Shown here in pieces: positions 55,005 through 63,777 of a stretch of 64,000 nucleotides of DNA (within the stretch, counting starts at the first letter, position 1; each line of letters opens with the position of its first letter). Source of the stretch: Providencia vermicola (lineage in GTDB: Bacteria > Pseudomonadota > Gammaproteobacteria > Enterobacterales > Enterobacteriaceae); assembly GCF_020381325.1 (NCBI RefSeq), contig NZ_JAGSPI010000013.1, positions 1 through 64,000 of the forward strand, given 5' to 3'. The translations under genes were made by a program, and so were the position numbers. Below the pieces are notes generated by a model. The model was not told the DNA's origin. It ran no database searches and saw only the letters and a program-made list of their open reading frames with translations.

Positions 55005-56078
55005 CTATGGCTTGATGACGACTTTAATTGAGTCGGCAGATTTCGCCATGACAAAGGCTTCTTCCCAATCATCGATGGAGTAGAAGTGGGTAACGATATC
55101 ATCAGCATTAACTAAGCCACGGCTAAAGAGATCGATAGCAACCTCATAGCTATATGGGCCTAAGTGCGCACCGCGGATATCAAGTTCTTTACGGTCACCA
55201 ATAATTGACCAGTCAACCGTGGTTTCTTTACCAAACACGCTAAATTCAACGAAACGGCCAAGTTTACGGATCATTTCTAAACCTTGAGTTACGCCAACAG
55301 GGGCACCCGTCGCTTCGATATAAACGTCGCAGCCGTAACCTTCAGTCATCTCTTTGACTAACTTGATGGCATCTTCTTTTAGTGGGTTGATCACCACGTC
55401 AGCACCAAATTTTTTCGCTAATTCAAGGCGTTCGTCGATAGCATCGATCACGACTAATTTTTTTGGTGTTTTGAGTTTTGCAACTTGGATCATACACAGA
55501 CCAAGCGGGCCAGCACCTGCAATGACGACGACGTCATTTAAATCGATATCACCACGGCGAACGGTGTGGATGGCACAGGCCATAGGTTCAATTAATGCGG
55601 CGTCTTTATCTGAAAGTTCATCTGGAATTTTGTGAATGATAGCGCGCTCAGAAAAACGCATATATTCAGCCATCCCACCATCGGCAACTTCTTTTTGGAA
55701 ACCGTAGATATCATGGGTTTCACACATCCAATATTTACCTGATTTACAGAAACGGCATTCCCAGCAGGGGACGATTTGTTCTGCGAGGATACGATCACCC
55801 ACTTTTAATTTGTATTTTTCAGCAGATCCTTCACCCAATTCTGCGACTCTGCCATAGAATTCGTGACCAGGTATGACAGGGGCTTTGATCCATGGGTCAT
55901 CACCCCAGAACATTTGTGCACCATCATTGGCTTTGCAGTCACCCGCACAGATCCCACAGCCATCGACTTTAATGACAACTTCTCGAAAGCCAGCTGTAGG
56001 TCTTCTAATATTTTCAAAGCGATAGTCATGGGGACCATGACAAACAACGGCTTTCATTTTCTCAGGTAGGTTACTCAT
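55005..56078 (-). CDS. Zinc-dependent polyol dehydrogenase (erythritol/L-threitol type)
   Basis: 357 residues, medium-chain dehydrogenase/reductase. Catalytic zinc ligands are in CGICAGDCKA and GHEFYGRV; the structural-zinc cysteines are in CWECRFCKSGKYWMC. The NAD-binding motif is GAGPLGLCMIQVAK (about 183-196). It resembles enzymes annotated as erythritol/L-threitol dehydrogenases. It is the first gene of the operon and precedes the binding protein by 95 bases, so imported polyol would be oxidised to a ketose. No kinase or isomerase follows, so later steps must be elsewhere. The exact substrate is inferred. Confidence 0.8.
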   Translation of the reverse strand: MSNLPEKMKAVVCHGPHDYRFENIRRPTAGFREVVIKVDGCGICAGDCKANDGAQMFWGDDPWIKAPVIPGHEFYGRVAELGEGSAEKYKLKVGDRILAEQIVPCWECRFCKSGKYWMCETHDIYGFQKEVADGGMAEYMRFSERAIIHKIPDELSDKDAALIEPMACAIHTVRRGDIDLNDVVVIAGAGPLGLCMIQVAKLKTPKKLVVIDAIDERLELAKKFGADVVINPLKEDAIKLVKEMTEGYGCDVYIEATGAPVGVTQGLEMIRKLGRFVEFSVFGKETTVDWSIIGDRKELDIRGAHLGPYSYEVAIDLFSRGLVNADDIVTHFYSIDDWEEAFVMAKSADSIKVVIKP

Positions 56079-56108
56079 GTTCTAAAACCTCTTTCTAGTT
56101 GTTAGCCC

Positions 56109-56128
56109 TAATGTTGACGTCAACATTA
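56109..56128. promoter_or_regulatory. Operator-like 20-bp perfect palindrome
   Basis: TAATGTTGACGTCAACATTA, 31 bases before the dehydrogenase start. The ACGT centre is common in LacI-family sites. Probable operator. Confidence 0.75.
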
Positions 56129-56240
56129 AGCGTTTTTTTATCTCTAAATTGCTTTAATTTTTACGCTTAACGATAAATTTGGATACGAATGTAAGAAAAA
56201 TGGTTCTTTAATGTTATAGATAAAATAATTTATTTTTAAT

Positions 56241-56256
56241 ATGACGACGTCGTCAT
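56241..56256. promoter_or_regulatory. Second operator-like palindrome
   Basis: ATGACGACGTCGTCAT, a perfect 16-bp palindrome sharing the GACGTC centre with the first, 132 bases further upstream. The pair could allow looping. Confidence 0.65.
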
Positions 56257-56776
56257 TTTTGAAGGTGCAGGGAAGAAAAACTAAGATTTGTGATTTAACT
56301 CTTAATTTTTTATTGCTTTCAGAGCACCGTCAAAGGGGTGGAAAACGTCATTCATAGGTATCTAACACGATGAAAAATAACTAATAAAATAAAATTCATT
56401 CCTCGTGCTAGGCTTATTAAGAAATGAATATGAAGCCGAGTATAATTATTTTAACTGTTTTCAGAAGTGGATAATTCATGCAAAAACATTTCAGCTCACA
56501 TTTTTATATGAAAGTTAATTTAATTTTCATTAAATAAAGTGATTTGAAGGTGAAGGTCAATCGATATTTTATTTGTTAAAAAATATTTTATGATTAGACC
56601 TGAAAGCAATAAGTGCTGAAAATTAAATTTTTATCAAGATTGAGTATGAATAAATAAGATTTGAAAGAAAAAAGGCTCTATTCTGTATTGTATTTAATAA
56701 ATTCAACTAAGAATAAAGCCAAAAAGTACCAATTAATAACTTCATTTTGTAAGGAAATAGGTGTTTTTATTTATAG
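56257..56776. other. Gene-free AT-rich interval
   Basis: About 520 bases between the palindromes and the dcu terminator. I see no gene, RNA or repeat that can be supported. Confidence 0.5.
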
Positions 56777-56808
56777 TAAGGAGTGAGGGATTAGCCCCTC
56801 ACTCCTTA
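56777..56808 (-). terminator. Terminator after the dcu gene
   Basis: The 13-bp arms taaggagtgaggg/ccctcactcctta with a 6-nt loop end two bases from the stop codon. Confidence 0.85.
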
Positions 56809-56810
56809 AG

Positions 56811-58112
56811 TTAAACAATCATCGGTGCGATAATAAACCCAAAGGCAACCCCTGCAATAATTCCACCTAACCCTGGTAACATGAAGGGATGGTTAAGAAT
56901 ATATTTTCCGACACGAGTTGAACCTGTGGAGTCAAATTCGATTGCCGCTAATGACGTTGGGTAAGTGGGTAAAACAAACACGCCAGTGACAGCAACGAAC
57001 GACGCTAAAATAGCCCATGTTGGTACATCCAAAGCAATCGCCAGTGGAATGATTAGTGGTGTTGTTGCCCCTTGAGAGTAGAGCAATGCACAGGTAAAAA
57101 ACAGCACGACAGCTAACAATATAGGGTAGGCAGATAATACATCCCCTGCGATAGCTTTGATTTGATCCATGTGGGCATCAACAAAAGTGGTGCCTAATGT
57201 CACAATTCCCAGTATGACAGCAAGGGAGCTCATCCCTGAACGGAACGTTGGTGCTAAAACGATAGAGTTTGGTGATGTTTTACAGAAAATAACCATCAAG
57301 CAGGCTGCACTAAGCATACAGATGATGATGATATCACGGGTACCCATCGGTTTGCCGATATCAAAACCTGGGCGTAATTGAGGGAAAGCTGCCAATATCA
57401 CAATCGCAACGGTTGCAATAAGAAAAACGACAACTGAAAATTTCTCACGGGTAGTACTTTCGCCTTTTTTCTCTTCGTATTTATGGACTAACCCTTTTTG
57501 TAAGCGGTCTAAATAAACTTCATCATCTTCCAATTCACAACCTTGGCGTGATGCAATAAATGCAGCAACCATTGCAGCCACAAAGGATGCAGTTAAACAC
57601 ACCGACATAACAACAATAAATGTAACGCCATTACCTTCCATAATGGTTAACATTGCCGCCATTGCGGCACTTATCGGAGAACCTGAAATGGCTATTTGTG
57701 AAGCAACAACGGAGCCTGCCAGTGTACGAGAAGGGCGTATACCAGAGTCTTTCGCTATTTCAGCAATGACGGGAAGCATTGAAAATACGATAAATCCCGT
57801 ACCAGCCATAATGGTCATCACCCAAGTGGTGATTGGCGCAATAATATTTAGGTACTTCGGATTTTTACGCATAAATGTGCTGGCAAGGCGCACTAAATAG
57901 TCCATCCCACCTGCTGCTTGTAATGCAGATGCTGCGACAACAACTGTCATAATAATTAAAATAACATCAACAGGGGGAGAACCTATTGGCAAACCAAATC
58001 CAATGGTTAATACTGCCAACCCCAATCCTCCGCATAAGCCAATACCAATTCCGCCCATACGTATACCGAAGAAAATAGCACCTAGTACAACAATGATCTC
58101 TAGCCAAACCAT
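56811..58112 (-). CDS. Anaerobic C4-dicarboxylate transporter, DcuA/DcuB family
   Basis: 433 residues from MVWLEIIVVL, the length of E. coli DcuA; a TTGGAGA ribosome site precedes this ATG, so the start 10 codons upstream is unlikely. About ten helices; ISGSPISAAMAAML and LLYSQGATTPLIIPLAIALD are Dcu hallmarks. It exchanges aspartate, fumarate, malate or succinate. The preceding racemase gene (79 bases upstream) suggests that it serves D- or L-aspartate uptake. Confidence 0.88.
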   Translation of the reverse strand: MVWLEIIVVLGAIFFGIRMGGIGIGLCGGLGLAVLTIGFGLPIGSPPVDVILIIMTVVVAASALQAAGGMDYLVRLASTFMRKNPKYLNIIAPITTWVMTIMAGTGFIVFSMLPVIAEIAKDSGIRPSRTLAGSVVASQIAISGSPISAAMAAMLTIMEGNGVTFIVVMSVCLTASFVAAMVAAFIASRQGCELEDDEVYLDRLQKGLVHKYEEKKGESTTREKFSVVVFLIATVAIVILAAFPQLRPGFDIGKPMGTRDIIIICMLSAACLMVIFCKTSPNSIVLAPTFRSGMSSLAVILGIVTLGTTFVDAHMDQIKAIAGDVLSAYPILLAVVLFFTCALLYSQGATTPLIIPLAIALDVPTWAILASFVAVTGVFVLPTYPTSLAAIEFDSTGSTRVGKYILNHPFMLPGLGGIIAGVAFGFIIAPMIV

Positions 58113-58126
58113 AATCGTCTCCAATA

Positions 58127-58140
58127 GACAATATATTGTC
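58127..58140. promoter_or_regulatory. 14-bp palindrome before the dcu gene
   Basis: GACAATATATTGTC, a perfect palindrome ending 15 bases before the start codon, in the leader between racemase and dcu genes. It may be an operator or a small hairpin. Confidence 0.45.
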
Positions 58141-58190
58141 ATTAGTAATAAAATTTCTTAAATTGATTGTTTTTAATAATGGTTAAATAG

Positions 58191-58922
58191 TTACTTTAAA
58201 TTTTGGCTTATTATTAAATGTGATTTTCCAACTCTATTTTCATACCAATGAATACTAGCCCTAACTAAAGAACCTGTTGAATCTATATACTTATCAGGGT
58301 ATTTTTTAACTTCATTGGCTAAAATAACAGGAACTTCAGTGCAACCTAAAATAATGACTTCGGCTCCCCGTGAAAATAATAATTCAGCTTGCGACTTCAT
58401 GATCTCTTCTGCTGCATCTTTATTTCCAGACTTTAATAAATAAATGCTTTTCATGACTAATTTCTGGCTTTCTTCATCAGGTGTGATGCAGTTTAATTTT
58501 TTTTGTTCAATACTTTTTTGGTAAAGACCCATATACATGGTTGCATTCGTCGCTAATAGGCCGATATTTTTCTTCTCAGTTAAGATAACTTCTTGCATCG
58601 TGGTTTCAACAATACTTAGCATATCCACATGGCAAGTGTTTTTTAATTCATCAAACCAAAAATGCGCAGTATTACAGGGGATTACAATGCATTCAGCACC
58701 TGCATCTTCGAGTTTTCTTAAATAATCTGTCATCAAAGGAAGCGGTGAGACCCCATGATTTAACAATGCTTCTGTACGATCTGGAATATCAGGAATGGAT
58801 GAAATAATTAATGGAATATGGTCTTGGTCTTTATTAGCAATAGTATATGTTACAAATTTATTAAATAAATCGACGGTTGCTGCTGGACCCATTCCACCTA
58901 ATACACCAATTAAACCTTTCAT
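58191..58922 (-). CDS. Aspartate/glutamate racemase family protein
   Basis: 243 residues of the Asp/Glu/hydantoin racemase fold. Both catalytic cysteines are present, in VIPCNTAHFWFDEL (about 80-93) and IILGCTEVPVILA (about 191-203). GVLGGMGPAATVDLFNKFVT at the N-terminus is typical of aspartate racemases. It interconverts L- and D-amino acids without cofactor. First gene of a likely racemase-dcu operon opposite a LysR regulator. Confidence 0.87.
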   Translation of the reverse strand: MKGLIGVLGGMGPAATVDLFNKFVTYTIANKDQDHIPLIISSIPDIPDRTEALLNHGVSPLPLMTDYLRKLEDAGAECIVIPCNTAHFWFDELKNTCHVDMLSIVETTMQEVILTEKKNIGLLATNATMYMGLYQKSIEQKKLNCITPDEESQKLVMKSIYLLKSGNKDAAEEIMKSQAELLFSRGAEVIILGCTEVPVILANEVKKYPDKYIDSTGSLVRASIHWYENRVGKSHLIISQNLK

Positions 58923-59248
58923 TATTACGCTCCTGCGATTTTATCTTTTTTTGATTTAAGATAAATTAAACGCGATATTACTTAATTTATTTAACATGAA
59001 ATACATTATTTAATTAATTATTAACCATTGGTTCTAATTAATCGGTGTCTGATTTTTAGCAAGGTTTTTTAGGGAAGAGAAATGCAAGTAAGTATGGTTT
59101 AATGCAAGATACGCATTAAGATTTTAATGTTAACTCGAAGGAGCTCAATGAAATGAAAGGCAAAGCCCGAATATAATTGGCTTTAACAGTGAAGATTAAA
59201 TTAATAAAAAATAAAATTTGATTTTTATTAATGTTTGAAACGTTAACC

Positions 59249-59289
59249 TTATGCATAATACAAATAACAGATCTACAATTTATGCATGA
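59249..59289. promoter_or_regulatory. Paired ttatgcat motifs
   Basis: The sequence ttatgcat occurs at 59249 and again at 59280, 31 bases apart (three helical turns), in the gap between the racemase and LysR genes. A candidate LysR-binding region. Confidence 0.4.
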
Positions 59290-59342
59290 TAATTTAACTA
59301 GCGATTAACTAAATATAGTAATAAGAATATCATTATATATTT

Positions 59343-59597
59343 TATACGCGTCATCCTTCAAGCTGCATGGGTGTTGACTGCATTCAGATAGCCGAATCAC
59401 ATACTTTTGTATGCTCATCGGTCTATCTTCACTTGTCGCCTACATGCAACTCGAATGATTTAGCGTATATAGGTTAGTCGCTTTTTCAAGCTGCATGGGT
59501 GTTGACTGCATTCAGATAGCCGAATCACATACTTTTGTATGCTCATCGGTCTATCTTCACTTGTCGCCTACATGCAACTCGAATGATTTAGCGTATA
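59343..59597. repeat. Two tandem ERIC elements
   Basis: The first copy is exactly 127 bp (tatacgc...gcgtata, 59343-59469), with the second 128 bp downstream (ending 59597). Core cacatacttttgtatgctca. Internally almost identical, but a different subtype from the copies after hpaR. Confidence 0.9.
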
Positions 59598-59632
59598 TAT
59601 TTTAACAGCAAGTCTGCTTAAGGCTTAATAAC

Positions 59633-60541
59633 ATGAAAAATATAGAAACAAAGTGGCTGTACGATTTTTTAACCTTGGAATCTTGTCGGCATTTTTCCCA
59701 TGCTGCTGAGCAGCGAAACATTTCTCAACCCGCTTTTAGTCGGCGTATTAAAGCGTTAGAGGAGGCGATCGGTGTCGAATTGTTTGATAGAACCACATCC
59801 CCCTTGCAATTGTCCGAAGAAGGCAAAGTTTTCCACTCTCAAGCCCGTAGCTTGTTGCAGCAATTAGAGTGTAATTTGAATGAACTATCTGGGCATAATA
59901 TTTTAAGTTTACCTAATATTAAAATTGCGGCGGCACATTCTTTATCATTAACACTGCTCCCCAAACTTGTTCACGCATTGTCTGGTTTCGGGGAAGAATT
60001 TGTTTATCATGTTGAAGCCATTGACGTGGTACAGGTGGTGAATGCACTAAGAGAAGGGAAAAGTGATTTTATCATCTCATTTTATGATGAGGATTTAATG
60101 CAATCTCCATTTTCCAGCTTGAATGTTTTTGAGTCTGAGCTTTACCCTATCTGTGCCGCAGATGAATTTGGTAAACCGTTATTCGATATTTACCAACCCC
60201 AAGTTCCCTTGTTGAATTATACGAATGCTTCTTATATGGGGCGGTTAGTTAATCGTAGGTTAAGTGAGTTCGGTGCAATTAGTTCAAAAACGTTGTTTAT
60301 GTCTTCCATGAGTGAATTATTGAAAAATATGGCATTGGATGGTCATGGCATCGCATGGCTGCCGATTTACTCTGTGGTCAATGAGCTGAAAGAAAAGAAA
60401 TTGGTTTGTCTTGATACCCCTGAATTGACGATTCCAATTCAAGCTTACATTTACCGTATGGACACTCGTTTAAATAAAACCGCAGAGGATTTTTGGCGTA
60501 TTTTGAAGAAAAATATTCCAGAAGATTTAAAGCATTTGTAA
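59633..60541 (+). CDS. LysR-family transcriptional regulator
   Basis: 302 residues. The N-terminal HTH (FSHAAEQRNISQPAFSRRIK, then ALEEAIGVELFDRTTSPLQL) is canonical; the effector domain runs from about 90. It is divergent from the racemase-dcu genes, and LysR genes usually control divergent neighbours, so these are the probable targets. The second ERIC ends 35 bases before its ATG and so overlaps its promoter region. Confidence 0.88.
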   Translation: MKNIETKWLYDFLTLESCRHFSHAAEQRNISQPAFSRRIKALEEAIGVELFDRTTSPLQLSEEGKVFHSQARSLLQQLECNLNELSGHNILSLPNIKIAAAHSLSLTLLPKLVHALSGFGEEFVYHVEAIDVVQVVNALREGKSDFIISFYDEDLMQSPFSSLNVFESELYPICAADEFGKPLFDIYQPQVPLLNYTNASYMGRLVNRRLSEFGAISSKTLFMSSMSELLKNMALDGHGIAWLPIYSVVNELKEKKLVCLDTPELTIPIQAYIYRMDTRLNKTAEDFWRILKKNIPEDLKHL

Positions 60542-60566
60542 AACTTAATAGAAATCCTATAACGAG

Positions 60567-60591
60567 AAAACCCGCTATAGTCGCGGGTTTT
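60567..60591. terminator. Bidirectional terminator
   Basis: The 9-bp arms aaaacccgc/gcgggtttt with a 7-nt loop lie between convergent genes. Confidence 0.9.
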
Positions 60592-60612
60592 GTACCATAT
60601 AATCATTGAACA

Positions 60613-61326
60613 TTAGTGATCTAAAGAAACAGAATGAACATAAGATAGCTGTTTTAACGAGCAATAAAATTCAGGCAATGTGGTTTTTTGGCGAACCACC
60701 AGTTTTAAATTGACTTCTACTCGCTCTTTTTTTATGTCACGTATTGTTAGGTTTTCAATAATGTCTTTATGTTGTTTTAAATACTCAATGAGTAAGGGGA
60801 CGCCATCTTCATGGGTAAACAACATTCGAACTTTAATCTTACCTAATTTTTGATTTTTCATCTGAAACAATGCCACTTGTGGGCTCAGTTGAATCGCCAA
60901 GAAAAAAAGAACGGTGACAATTAATGCGTGCCAATAAAAGCCAGAGCCACACGCAATTCCAACGCCAGCTGAAGCCCAAACAATCGCTGCGGTTGTCAGT
61001 CCTGAAATAGCATCATCACGACGATGTAAAATAACACCCGCGCCTAAAAAGCCCACTCCGCTGATTATTTGCGCCGCTAATCTCATTGGGTCACTGCGAA
61101 TATTATCTGAAATATTGGCGTAATATTCGGCAGACTGAATAGAAACAATGGTTAATAAACAGCTAGCAACAGCAATAATGACACAGGTTTTAAAGCCGAC
61201 AGGTTTTCCCTTTGATTCACGTTCTAAGCCAATAAAGCCGCCTAAAATAAAGGCGGCGAGTAATTTAGCAATACTTGATAGTGACAAAGGGCCAATGGTG
61301 TCGACAAACTGCATAAGAGCATCCAT
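60613..61326 (-). CDS. MgtC/SapB family membrane protein
   Basis: 237 residues. Four to five helices carry the MgtC motifs LGGFIGLERESKGKPVGFKT (about 28-47) and ISGVGFLGAGVILHRRDD (about 88-105). An ACT-like cytosolic domain follows from ~155. In Salmonella MgtC inhibits the F1Fo ATPase and supports low-Mg2+ survival; chromosomal homologues often have unknown roles. No Mg2+ leader was recognised in the short gap before it. Confidence 0.87.
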   Translation of the reverse strand: MDALMQFVDTIGPLSLSSIAKLLAAFILGGFIGLERESKGKPVGFKTCVIIAVASCLLTIVSIQSAEYYANISDNIRSDPMRLAAQIISGVGFLGAGVILHRRDDAISGLTTAAIVWASAGVGIACGSGFYWHALIVTVLFFLAIQLSPQVALFQMKNQKLGKIKVRMLFTHEDGVPLLIEYLKQHKDIIENLTIRDIKKERVEVNLKLVVRQKTTLPEFYCSLKQLSYVHSVSLDH

Positions 61327-61349
61327 GGCTTACCTCTGTATATTTCGAA

Positions 61350-62597
61350 TTACGGTGCTACAGCGCCCTCTGGTGCTTTTTTATCGTCGTTATTTTTCTT
61401 TTTAGAAACATCATCTTTAAAGAAGAAGATAAAAAACACACAAACAACAGCAGCGACGATAGCCGGGTAATGCCAGAAGGTTTCCCATTGTGGTAAGGAT
61501 TCGCTACCTTTTTCCGTGACTGTTGAGTTAAATATTTGTCCGCAAATCGTGGAGGCAAATAATAAACCGAAGCCGTTTGAAACAATAAAGCGTAACCCTT
61601 GAGCTTGTGCGCGGATTTCTGGTTTTGCTTTACGGTCGACATAAATATCGCCAGCGGTAAAGAAGAAGTCCCAACATAATCCCTGAAGCATCAACCCAAA
61701 GACAATAAAATATAAACTGGTATCGACCGCAGCATAGGCAAATAATGTTGAGCGAATAATCCAGCTAACTGCACCTAATAATAAAGTGATTTTAAAACCG
61801 AACTTCATCAAGAAGAACGATAGGAAGAACATAAACAGCACTTCACAGGCAATACCAATTTGCATAATAGAAGCGGCATTATCAAACCCAAGCGTTTTAA
61901 TAAACACAGGGATATAGGCGGAATAAGCTGTTTTTGGGATCATTAATACAAAGATGCTAAACATTAAAATAGCGAAATAGCGGTCTTTAAATAATGACAA
62001 TGCGTCTAAGCATAAAATATCTCGTGTAGAGAATGGTTTACCTTTAGCTTTTGGTGGCGTATTTGGCAGTGTAAAACAGTAAAAGCCTAATACGACTGCA
62101 ACCGCAGATGCGATATACCATGTCATGGTACTGCCAGAGAAGCCCATTTCCCCTAAAATAAATCCGATAGCCATAAAACCAAACGTACCGAATACACGAA
62201 TGATAGGGAAATATTTCACACCATTAATATGGGAGAAGCTGATGCTATTAGAAAGTGCGGTTGTTGGGTAAAACAGCAGACCAATAATAAAGATCAAAAA
62301 TAGGGTCATGCCACTGTTTTGTGCTTCAATAAATTGAGGAACACATAAAATGACGGCGGCATTAATTAAGTGAAGGATCCCCATCACTTTTTGTGAAGCA
62401 AAGAAACGGTCAGCAACCATACCAATAAATAACGGTGAAATAATGGTCGCGACACCTAATAACGCATAAGCATTACCAATAATATGTGCCATACCATAGG
62501 TACTTAATACCAGCCCCATCGTCATATTCCATGCACCTTGCATGAAATATTGCACAAACATCATGATCAGCAAGCGGGAAGTGATTTTCATATCCAT
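61350..62597 (-). CDS. Nucleoside:H+ symporter-type MFS transporter
   Basis: 415 residues, 12 helices, of the nucleoside:H+ symporter group (NupG, XapB, YegT). MFVQYFMQGAWNMTMGLVLS in helix 1 and LQGLCWDFFFTAGDIYVDRK (helix 8-9) are group signatures. GAGGGA precedes the start. It lies 13 bases after the hydrolase gene and shares its transcript. The substrate is likely a nucleoside or glycoside, not determinable here. Confidence 0.85.
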   Translation of the reverse strand: MDMKITSRLLIMMFVQYFMQGAWNMTMGLVLSTYGMAHIIGNAYALLGVATIISPLFIGMVADRFFASQKVMGILHLINAAVILCVPQFIEAQNSGMTLFLIFIIGLLFYPTTALSNSISFSHINGVKYFPIIRVFGTFGFMAIGFILGEMGFSGSTMTWYIASAVAVVLGFYCFTLPNTPPKAKGKPFSTRDILCLDALSLFKDRYFAILMFSIFVLMIPKTAYSAYIPVFIKTLGFDNAASIMQIGIACEVLFMFFLSFFLMKFGFKITLLLGAVSWIIRSTLFAYAAVDTSLYFIVFGLMLQGLCWDFFFTAGDIYVDRKAKPEIRAQAQGLRFIVSNGFGLLFASTICGQIFNSTVTEKGSESLPQWETFWHYPAIVAAVVCVFFIFFFKDDVSKKKNNDDKKAPEGAVAP

Positions 62598-62610
62598 TTT
62601 TATTTCCCTC

Positions 62611-63432
62611 TTAATGTGTTTCTAACGTTAATCCGTCATATGCGACACGGATATTATAAGGAGCACAAACCGCCACTAATTCTTCATGCAGTAATTTACC
62701 GCTGTGTGAAATATGAGAAACAGCAATTTGAGTATTAGAATGCAAACAACCTTGTTGTTGCAGCCTTTCTTGTGCTGCAAAGACGGTTTCTAGGCTCATA
62801 TGGTTATCGGTATGGTTATTGCCATTTAGGCCATAAGTGCATTCGAATACAACAATATCTAGCGGTTTGTTTTCAAGCCATTGCCAAGTCAGCTCTGGGA
62901 ACCAGCCTGAATCGTGGCCATAGAAAATCGCTTTGCCATCTTTTTCAATATGATAGACATAACAGAGCTCCCATTTCGCATGGTTTGCTAGTAATGGGGT
63001 AATTTTATATCCATTTCTTTCAACGGTGACAAAAGGGATTAAACAATGAAAAGCGAAACGCTCTTTGCTGTATCCCGGTAGCACTTCAAGGCAGCCATTG
63101 ATTGCACGATCGTTGCCAAATATGTGAAGTGGATGGTGAATTTCAAAGCCATAACCTTCCATTCGGCTGAACAGATCGCCCACATTAAAATGATCAGGGT
63201 GAGTGTGAGTGAATAGCAGGCTTTCAAAATGGGTTGCATCCATTCCATCACGCATCAGTTGATAACTAAATGTGGGAGATACGTCGATCAACATGAGGTC
63301 ATCCACAATAGCCGAGGAGTGAGTTCTGATATCTTTACCACCAAGTTGCCTTGCTTTTTGGCAGTGCTCACAACGGCAAAAAGGGTTTGGTATACCCTCT
63401 GAAGCCGCAGTGCCTAAAAAATGAATTTTCAT
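62611..63432 (-). CDS. Metallo-beta-lactamase-fold hydrolase, PhnP-like
   Basis: 273 residues. The MBL zinc motif HTHPDHFN (about 75-82) plus YGHDSGWFPE (Asp/His ligands) and the late histidine in AVSHISHSGKL are present. Cys residues in NPFCRCEHCQKAR near the N-terminus recall PhnP-type phosphodiesterases with a structural zinc. It probably hydrolyses a cyclic phosphate or phosphodiester of the compound imported by the next gene. AAGGAAA precedes the ATG. It has two LacI-type operators upstream. Confidence 0.82.
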   Translation of the reverse strand: MKIHFLGTAASEGIPNPFCRCEHCQKARQLGGKDIRTHSSAIVDDLMLIDVSPTFSYQLMRDGMDATHFESLLFTHTHPDHFNVGDLFSRMEGYGFEIHHPLHIFGNDRAINGCLEVLPGYSKERFAFHCLIPFVTVERNGYKITPLLANHAKWELCYVYHIEKDGKAIFYGHDSGWFPELTWQWLENKPLDIVVFECTYGLNGNNHTDNHMSLETVFAAQERLQQQGCLHSNTQIAVSHISHSGKLLHEELVAVCAPYNIRVAYDGLTLETH

Positions 63433-63508
63433 GATAATTTCCTTTATCTTATTGTTTTATTTTGGGTTATTAAATCCCTGGTGCTGGTGTTAAATCGATA
63501 AAACTATT

Positions 63509-63524
63509 ATTTGAACGTTCCAAT
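63509..63524. promoter_or_regulatory. LacI-type operator, copy 1
   Basis: ATTTGAACGTTCCAAT, a near-palindrome centred on AACGTT, in the divergent promoter region. Fifteen bases match copy 2 in reverse orientation. Confidence 0.75.
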
Positions 63525-63691
63525 GATAATTTGGTGGGGTTAGTTTGCCAATGATAGATATTCAGATCAGTGATCTCATTCAAATTAAAATAATTATCTA
63601 TTTGATTAATAGTGGTATTTTTTATTTTTTGCTTTATACGTATCGAATGTTAATACTTTCCATTATTTGATTGTTTTATCTGCATATTTAT

Positions 63692-63707
63692 TTTGGAACG
63701 TTCAAAT
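63692..63707. promoter_or_regulatory. LacI-type operator, copy 2
   Basis: TTTGGAACGTTCAAAT, the reverse complement of copy 1 over 15 bases, 183 bp centre to centre. Lies 70 bases before the LacI gene. Confidence 0.75.
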
Positions 63708-63777
63708 TAATTATCGGTAGTCGTGATAAATAATTCAGGTATGCTATTGCGAGAAGCAACGTAAGGTGAAAAGACAA

